A program made the translations under genes and the position numbers. 10,833 bases of DNA. Source: Saccoglossus kowalevskii. Its lineage: Eukaryota; Hemichordata; Enteropneusta; Harrimaniidae. The notes beneath the pieces were generated by a model. It was not told where the DNA came from. It did no database searches and worked only from the letters and a program-made list of their open reading frames with translations. The stretch spans positions 269,249-280,081 of the forward strand of contig NW_003108090.1 of the NCBI RefSeq assembly GCF_000003605.2, given 5' to 3'. This document shows positions 7,001 to 10,833 of this stretch, in pieces; the stretch's first letter is position 1; each line of letters starts with the position of its first letter.

Positions 7001-10000
7001 ACCTTATACAGATCTGCTTCAAACTCACCTGATTGGCTATCCTAAGCTCAAGAAGTGAGGTATTTGTAGCCACAGATTCCATAATAGCTATGATTGATTT
7101 TCCACTGATAAAATTTGATTCCAAATTTAAAATTTTCAAACTTTTGTTTTCTGATAGTGCTTCAGCAATTTTCTGTAAAATAAATACCATGGAATATTAA
7201 TTTTTACTAAAATTGAAATTAAAAGACAGTAAGAAGTCCCATTTGTCTGAGACCTCAGTCATTCAAAATACAAACATGTGCGACTTTGGAATGATTGTAC
7301 CCAGCATTGTATAAGGGCAAGATGGACATTTGCATCAAACGACGAACAGCTGTATTTGCGTTAGGGTAAATTATTTTTTCAGCATTTTTGCAAATCCTTC
7401 CCAGAAAAATACAACTTTTAACACTAAATGATTAATTGCTGAATTAAATAGAAACATTTATATTTGGCATATTACACGTTTTTAAAATGACATATTCTTA
7501 ACTGTGCATTGACTAGTGAGGAAGTGTTCTCTTGCTCAACTAAAAATTTACGTAAATTACATGAACTATTGTAAAAATAATGCGACTTACCAATGCTACA
7601 GCATCAGTTAATCTGGTATTGGACAAACTTAGTTTAACTAAGTTAGTATTCTGCTTCAAACCCTCAGCTAAGTCTGTCAGAGTTGGAATAGCAATATTCT
7701 GTAATCAAGAAAAAATCATATTAGAACACAACACTGTCTTCAAGATTTCATACAGGTTTGGCGGCTACTGATAAACTATGGCTAAAATCAATCTCTTTCT
7801 GGTAATAATTCACACGTCGTTAATGTTTTTCATTCAGTGTTTCCTTATATGTGTTATGTGTCTGTAAATACACTTGATACCACACCAAGCAAATGGTTTA
7901 CTGCTTGATAACGAAATTGTGAAATAATATTTTCAAATGCACTAATGTGGGGCAGTATAAATGACTATTGATGAATAGATTTTGAGATTGAACAGATCCT
8001 CAAAATTATAAATTGTGAATGTACAACAAAACCAACACTAAAATATTTTAAACATACAAAGTATACATGTCGGTATAACAAAATAAAATCATGATTCGTC
8101 TGGTTATACAACTCAGAAATTTTCACTGCTAAGAATTTTCGTGATTTTAATACAACATTCATGAAAGTTACAGAATGTTGTAGCAAAATGTTCGTGGTTT
8201 TCACTGACTAGCAATATTCATCAAAATTTGCTTCTTACCAAATTAAAGGGGTTTACGCTACATTACTTATAGACCATCGGTTACACTGACGTTTTTTTAA
8301 AAACATTTTTGCCAACCAGCATGCAAATAACTGAGAACAAGCGTCACTTTCTGATCCGCACTAGGTCGCGATCTGCTGTGACACTGTTGCCCGTATATTG
8401 TTTGGCCATATATACAGTAACAAATACGTGCTTGTTTAATATCCACAGCATTGAATGTTGTTATTTTATCTTCTACCACTCGCATTACCTCCTCATCAGT
8501 GTCTTTGGTGAGTGATTTTCGCAAAATGTTGTCTTCATAAATGCCATAAAATCGCCAAATCGTGAAAATTCTCAGATGCTACTGTAAAATACTTCATTTT
8601 TGCTATTTTCGCTGAAGGATAATTCAGTGAAAATAAAATCCAGAGATTATAAATTTTTTCCTATATTTTACATTCAATTCATCAGTGAAAATAAACCCCA
8701 TACAAAACACCAAAAAAGTCTTCAGTGAAAATTAATTCCAGAACTACATGCAACAATACTAATGCATTTTTCATAAAAATGTTATAAAACCACCTCATCT
8801 TTTTCTAGAGCAGTCTCACCTTTATGTTATTAAGATTTAAATCTTTCAACTCAGGATCATTATCTTTTACTTGTTTTACACCTTTTTCTACATCTGTATC
8901 ATTTGGTGGCTCTTGTGGAAGAAGTTTTGGAACGGCATACTTAGCAACACCTAGAAACAAGAAAAACATGTAAAAAAAGTCACAAAAATATGTTTCACTG
9001 AAATTTGTAAAATATGTTATCTAACTTGGTTTGCATCATTGTTTCATTTTTGTGAAGTAGTAACTGTTTATCCTTTGAACGCCAACAAACCCGTTTCTTC
9101 ATCTTCATCATCAATATATATTTCAGTAACAGTTAAATCCAACCCGCCAATCAGTGCAGTGTGCAGCTACACCATCAAACACGTTAAAATTTTATTCAAA
9201 ATTTATAAACATTTATTAAGATGAAAGGAATGAGTTGATTGTGTCGATAGTAGATAGTAAGTATGCCCACTTGGTCAAACATAAGCAATGAAATAATTGA
9301 AAAACAAGCAGCCTCTCAGCCCCGCTGTTAGCAACGCACACTTTAATTAGAGAATTGAAGATATCACAAAATAAACAAATCTGAGATCACCCCACATGAG
9401 GTACTATATGTATACTAGTAATATCAAAGTAATCGTCATTTTGGTTTTCAACAAGGAATCGAAAATATCACTTTTTACCAAAAATATTCATCAAAATTAG
9501 AGAATTGAAGATATCATCACAAAATTGGTCTACATGAGGTACCTATATGTATAATAAAGTAATCGGTCATGTGGTTTTCAACAAGTCAAAAGTCAAATTG
9601 TCAATAATTGCCACGAGAGAAGATTTGCCGATACAAGTAGAAGATTCATTGGTGTAAAAAAATAAAAATAAAATAAAATACTTTACATACCATGGAACTT
9701 TCCAGATTCTTCATCAATGTCGCTCACTTTCTTATCAACAATGGACGCTTGATACTGGACCTGATTCAACATACTGTGTAAGCCAAGTACGGCTAAAAAA
9801 AAATTATTTAATCATGCATTTAAGTATTTTCAGCTTAGCTAGTTGTTACTGGTATCAACAACCTTATATATTGTAATCAGCTTTATCATAACTAACCACA
9901 TAATACCTATCAAGACTAATTTATACCAATCAACCTGGCTCATTATCACTGACATTTATTAAAACAATTTACTATACCAACTAGTCAAATATATTTATTA

Positions 10001-10378
10001 TGGGTAAATAAATATATATTATTATATCATAAACTAACCACATATTACCTATGATGACTAGTTTATACCAACAGATCTGAATGATTATCATTAACAATAA
10101 TGTACCATGAACAAACCAGGTCTGTATTAACACAATCAACTGTCCTATGAACCAACCAGTCAATATCTATTATGACTAACATGTACTACTTCTATTAAAA
10201 TGATAAATATTTTAATTACGGTACATGCAAATCAAACATTACTAACCTGCTAATTCTACTAGTTCATCTTCTGTAGCAGTTGTTAAGGCATCCTCCCATT
10301 CTTCACTCAGTATAATTTCTTCTTCTCCATCGTCATTGATGATTGGTTTTGCATCTTCCTTTGCCTGCCATACTTTGC
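3970..10378 (-). CDS. Tropomodulin, 3' part of the gene (7 exons, 5' end missing)
   Basis: Tropomodulins cap the pointed ends of actin filaments and bind tropomyosin, in muscle thin filaments and the membrane skeleton. Seven exons join into 268 residues plus a split glycine. Residues about 23-55 match the second tropomyosin-binding segment ([20 protein letters not shown] then [10 protein letters not shown]). Residues about 108-245 are the leucine-rich repeat, actin-binding domain, with landmarks [57 protein letters not shown] and [14 protein letters not shown]. The tail is [15 protein letters not shown]. Family members are about 350-360 residues, so roughly 90 (first tropomyosin- and actin-binding sites) lie beyond the window. 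The absence of a proline-rich/WH2 extension excludes leiomodin. Intron phases along transcription are 1, 1, 0, 0, 0, 1. The paralogue number cannot be told, so no symbol is given. Confidence 0.95.
4185..4208 (+). promoter_or_regulatory. Candidate plus-strand core promoter with a 17-bp palindrome
   Basis: TATATGGG and CCCATATA flank a single T (4185..4201), immediately before AACAAAG and an ATGGCG at 4209. The AAGATGGCGAC context resembles a YY1 site, which in animal promoters often overlaps the start codon. Two TGCGCA half-sites (near 4176 and 4226) resemble NRF1 halves. Taken together this suggests a housekeeping-type promoter directed antisense to tropomodulin. No transcript evidence is available here. 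Confidence 0.25.
4209..4273 (+). CDS. Possible first coding exon, 21-22 residues
   Basis: ATG in a good Kozak-like context (AAAGATGG) opens [20 protein letters not shown] and then IG. The frame ends in GGG TAA, and the stop coincides with a possible splice donor GG|GTAATT at 4274. An exon ending at 4273 with the rest of the gene elsewhere is therefore possible. No downstream plus-strand exon that would continue it was identified, and the peptide is not recognised. It could equally be a fragment of a mobile element or chance. Confidence 0.22.
4627..4667. promoter_or_regulatory. Octamer plus 26-bp palindrome centred on a CRE
   Basis: ATTTGCAT (inverse octamer, 4627-4634) is followed by arms TTCCCCTT (4642-4649) and AAGGGGAA (4660-4667) that are perfect inverted repeats. 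They surround TGACGTCA (4651-4658), the consensus cyclic-AMP response element. A single G on each side of the CRE breaks symmetry. This could be a protein-binding site, the tip of a foldback element, or both. Confidence 0.5.
4775..4942 (+). CDS. Short ORF of 55 residues, unrecognised
   Basis: ATG at 4775 has a favourable context (GGAAAATGG). The frame runs 55 codons to TGA at 4940-4942. It includes [19 protein letters not shown] and a histidine/cysteine-containing stretch ([17 protein letters not shown]). It lies about 110 bases after the CRE palindrome in the CpG-richer part of the intron. The composition is more protein-like than most frames nearby, but length alone does not establish a gene. 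It may be a single-exon micro-ORF, an exon of a nested antisense gene, or a remnant of a transposon. Confidence 0.25.
   Translation: MDHNEHIVSSLLHGVESDAKYVRSGVAIHHGRHCDWSTFVHCRWTLALDKIKFDA
5911..5918 (+). promoter_or_regulatory. TATA box candidate, plus strand
   Basis: TATAAAAG, followed about 27 bases later by a pyrimidine-rich CTTCCTCTCAT at 5938-5948 that could act as an initiator. The surroundings are GC-richer (GGCCCAGGGGTAGGG; GTGGGCGTGGC near 6018). No convincing coding sequence follows: the first downstream ATG (6127) opens only 12 codons. Confidence 0.2.
6228..6372 (-). CDS. Tropomodulin exon f (last leucine-rich repeat, C-terminal helix)
   Basis: 145 bases from the acceptor GTAATTTCAG to the donor GAATTTG|GTAAGT. 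It encodes [39 protein letters not shown] and DALLRNLEF, matching the NxVEMEIAxxLExNxTLLKFG and GPRxRAxxAxxxN family motifs. It ends one base into an alanine codon that is completed by the terminal exon 2.2 kb away. Confidence 0.96.
6373..7028 (-). other. Tropomodulin intron e-f
   Basis: 656 bases of AT-rich intron. An imperfect inverted pair (TCACTGTTT at 6583-6591 and AAACACAGTGA at 6614-6624) surrounds the self-complementary CAAATTTG. It contains no coding sequence that I can support. Confidence 0.8.
7029..7172 (-). CDS. Tropomodulin exon e (leucine-rich repeats)
   Basis: 144 bases, 48 whole codons, from the acceptor TTATTTTACAG to the donor CAATCAG|GTGAGT. It contains [40 protein letters not shown] and LELRIANQ. 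This is the best-conserved part of the family (LNxESNFISG and ELRIxNQ). The frame runs a few codons past the donor into intron. Confidence 0.97.
7173..7590 (-). other. Tropomodulin intron d-e
   Basis: 418 bases, AT-rich, bounded by GTAAGT and TTTTACAG. Nothing else was recognised. Confidence 0.85.
7591..7698 (-). CDS. Tropomodulin exon d (leucine-rich repeat)
   Basis: 108 bases, 36 whole codons, from the acceptor CTTGATTACAG to the donor CATTG|GTAAGT. It begins [18 protein letters not shown], the hallmark N-I-x-I-P-T-L motif following NNIK of the previous exon. It continues [17 protein letters not shown]. Phase 0 on both sides, one repeat unit in length. Confidence 0.96.
8297..8573 (-). pseudogene. 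Decayed frame resembling a LINE ORF1 protein
   Basis: On the minus strand an open frame reads [17 protein letters not shown], then [17 protein letters not shown] and [12 protein letters not shown], and continues without clear similarity to a stop near 8297. The order RFYGIxED - DTDEEVxxVVEDKI - VDIxxAxRI matches the RNA-recognition-motif part of ORF1 proteins of L1-type non-LTR retrotransposons, where the consensus is roughly R.xGIPE, (D)TDExV and DIxxAHR(I/V)G. Expected Pro and His residues are replaced (GIYE for GIPE, QARIC for AHRIG), as in an old copy. No reverse transcriptase remains nearby. It sits inside a tropomodulin intron, in the sense direction. Confidence 0.35.
8624..8742 (+). 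repeat. Three copies of a TCAGTGAAAAT(A/T)AA motif
   Basis: TCAGTGAAAATAAA occurs at 8624 and 8682, and TCAGTGAAAATTAA at 8722. The first and third are followed by matching ATCCAGAG / TTCCAGAA. The spacings of 58 and 40 bases are irregular, so these look like pieces of a degraded dispersed element rather than a regular tandem array. Confidence 0.6.
8820..8950 (-). CDS. Tropomodulin exon c (linker into the leucine-rich repeat domain)
   Basis: 131 bases from the acceptor CTTGTTTCTAG to the donor AAAG|GTGAGA. It encodes (G)[20 protein letters not shown], corresponding to the family's P-x-x-x-EPPN-x-TDVE linker. [17 protein letters not shown] follows, the first leucine-rich strand and one of the most conserved stretches. 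It ends between codons (phase 0). Confidence 0.95.
9345..9585 (+). repeat. Diverged direct duplication, ~90-110 bp copies, 150 bp apart
   Basis: Copy one (9345..9455) and copy two (9495..9585) both begin AATTAGAGAATTGAAGATAT. They share ATGAGGTAC, TATATGTATA, AAAGTAATCG and GGTTTTCAACAAG in the same order. Copy two lacks about 20 bases overall. This is a local segmental duplication within an intron. Confidence 0.88.
9657..9682 (+). repeat. A-rich low-complexity run (AAAAT-type)
   Basis: A short (AAAAT)n-like run lies six or so bases downstream, in transcript sense, of the donor of tropomodulin exon b. As RNA it would be a U-rich stretch next to a 5' splice site. Confidence 0.7.
9691..9792 (-). 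CDS. Tropomodulin exon b (tropomyosin-binding helix end and linker)
   Basis: 102 bases between the acceptor TTTTTTTAG and the donor CATG|GTATGT. It reads (A)[13 protein letters not shown], the family-typical helix after the ELA of the previous exon. A less conserved linker follows ([19 protein letters not shown]). Phase 1 at both ends joins cleanly with its neighbours. Confidence 0.93.
9793..10246 (-). other. Tropomodulin intron a-b
   Basis: 454 bases between GTTAGT and TTTTTTTAG. It is mostly occupied by a diverged local duplication, listed separately. Confidence 0.85.
9885..10098 (+). repeat. Diverged direct duplication, ~70-bp copies, 142 bp apart
   Basis: Copy one (9885..9955) and copy two (10027..10098) share ATCATAA, CTAACCACATA, TTACCTAT or ATACCTAT, GACTA(A/G)TTTATACCAA and ATTATCA in order. 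A weaker third relative follows near 10143..10190 (CCTATGAACCAACCAGT, ATGACTAACATGTAC). Together they suggest an old tandem duplication filling the intron. Confidence 0.8.
10247..10378 (-). CDS. Tropomodulin exon a (start of second tropomyosin-binding region)
   Basis: 132 bases, from the acceptor TTATTGATAG to the donor GCAG|GTTAGT. It opens with two bases of a split glycine codon and then [11 protein letters not shown], matching the conserved GK(T/V)W...K motif that precedes the second tropomyosin-binding segment. An acidic loop follows (NDDGEEE) and then [21 protein letters not shown]. It ends one base into a codon. The upstream exons are outside the window. Confidence 0.93.
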
Positions 10379-10590
10379 CTATCAATAAAAGAAGTACAAT
10401 TTTAGGAAGTTATAAAAAGTCTTAGAGACTTAAAGATATAATATATTTTCAATCAATCTTTGTTGAAAGACATTTCTCACTGGTTTGGATAAATTGTGGG
10501 CTACAAAATGGTTAGCTTTCATTTGCACCTTGATGAAATCTAGGCCATAGTTGAAAGAATTCCTAGTAAAACACTGATATAATCTTGAAT
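10379..10590 (-). other. Partial tropomodulin intron upstream of exon a
   Basis: AT-rich sequence upstream of the exon a acceptor. No tropomodulin exon was found between here and the window end, so this intron is at least 455 bases. Confidence 0.7.
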
Positions 10591-10833
10591 AAAATCATGG
10601 CTATATAGAGATGAAATCTTGACTACATAGAGATGAAATCTTGACTATACAGTGATGAAATCTTGGCTATACAGAGACGAAATCTTGGCTATACAGAGAC
10701 GAAATCTTGGCTATACAGAGACGAAATCTTGGCTATACAGAGACGAAATCTTGGCTATACAGTGATGAAATCTTGGCTTTACAGTGACGAAATCTTGGCT
10801 ATACAGTGACGAAATCTTGGCTATACAGTGACG
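10591..10833 (+). repeat. 22-bp tandem repeat, 11 copies, runs off the window
   Basis: Units of exactly 22 bp start at 10591, 10613, 10635 and so on to 10811, reading GAAATCTTGGCTATACAGAG followed by AC in the commonest form. The four units at 10657-10744 are identical. Earlier units carry TTGACTA and ATAGAGAT variants, and later units carry CAGTGA in place of CAGAGA. The last base of the window is still inside the array, so its true length is unknown. It lies in the intron before tropomodulin exon a. Confidence 0.97.

Larger units (their letters stand above)
7699..8819 (-). other. Tropomodulin intron c-d (1.1 kb)
   Basis: Bounded by GTGAGA and GATTACAG. It contains the LINE-like reading-frame remnant and the TCAGTGAAAAT motif cluster, both listed separately. 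It also has an AT-rich part at 7960-8230 with TTTTCACTG and TTTTCGTG motifs that partly mirror sequence near 8560-8635. Confidence 0.8.
8951..9690 (-). other. Tropomodulin intron b-c
   Basis: 740 bases, AT-rich, bounded by GTATGT and TTTCTAG. It holds a local duplication (9345..9585) and an A-rich run (about 9657-9682). A TTC/TCA-rich microsatellite lies near 9092-9113. No exon was found. Confidence 0.8.

Noticed and set aside
7580-7771. 63-residue plus-strand ORF
   Set aside because: It is the antisense shadow of tropomodulin exon d.
7965-8204. 79-residue minus-strand ORF with hydrophobic segments
   Set aside because: It lies inside an AT-rich tropomodulin intron with repeat-like TTTTCACTG motifs. 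The translation has no recognisable motif or splice support.
9981-10163. 60-residue minus-strand ORF rich in Ile and Trp
   Set aside because: It falls in the duplicated AT-rich part of intron a-b. The composition reflects AT/TA repeats.

Overview
This is AT-rich animal nuclear DNA: split genes with GT-AG introns, low coding density and many tandem and dispersed repeats. There is no bacterial layout (no operons, no Shine-Dalgarno sites). The repeat-rich texture and the protein suggest a marine invertebrate, possibly a mollusc. That placement is inference and the sequence does not prove it.

The secure content is one gene on the minus strand, a tropomodulin, which caps actin filament pointed ends and binds tropomyosin. 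Seven exons were found by reading splice sites and joining frames: 10247..10378, 9691..9792, 8820..8950, 7591..7698, 7029..7172, 6228..6372 and a 47-base last exon 3970..4016. Joined, they read without a stop through 268 residues to TAA at 3970-3972. They hold the second tropomyosin-binding segment, the whole leucine-rich repeat domain and a short basic-then-acidic tail. About 90 N-terminal residues should lie beyond 10833. The tail has no proline-rich or WH2 extension, so it is tropomodulin and not leiomodin.

Below the tropomodulin 3' end, a second minus-strand exon candidate (2346..2674, open for 109 codons, with AATAAA just past its stop) belongs to a gene I do not recognise. A weaker 61-residue minus-strand ORF lies at 430..615. 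The last tropomodulin intron (4017..6227) is the longest. It is more CpG-rich than its surroundings and carries plus-strand signals: an ATG in a YY1-like context with a possible splice donor, a 26-bp palindrome centred on a CRE, a 55-codon ORF and a TATA box. These may mark an antisense or nested transcript, or an old transposon.

Repeats: a 65-bp array of eight units that appears to be a dimer of ~32-bp monomers (1252..1855), with related sequence inverted nearby (2014..2116); a 39-bp array with an A-B-C higher-order pattern and a CCAAT and an octamer motif in most units (3188..3472); and a 22-bp array running off the right end (10591..10833). Introns also hold two diverged local duplications (9345..9585 and 9885..10098), thrice-repeated TCAGTGAAAAT motifs (8624..8742) and a decayed reading frame resembling a LINE ORF1 protein (8297..8573). 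No tRNA, rRNA, CRISPR or prokaryotic system was seen.
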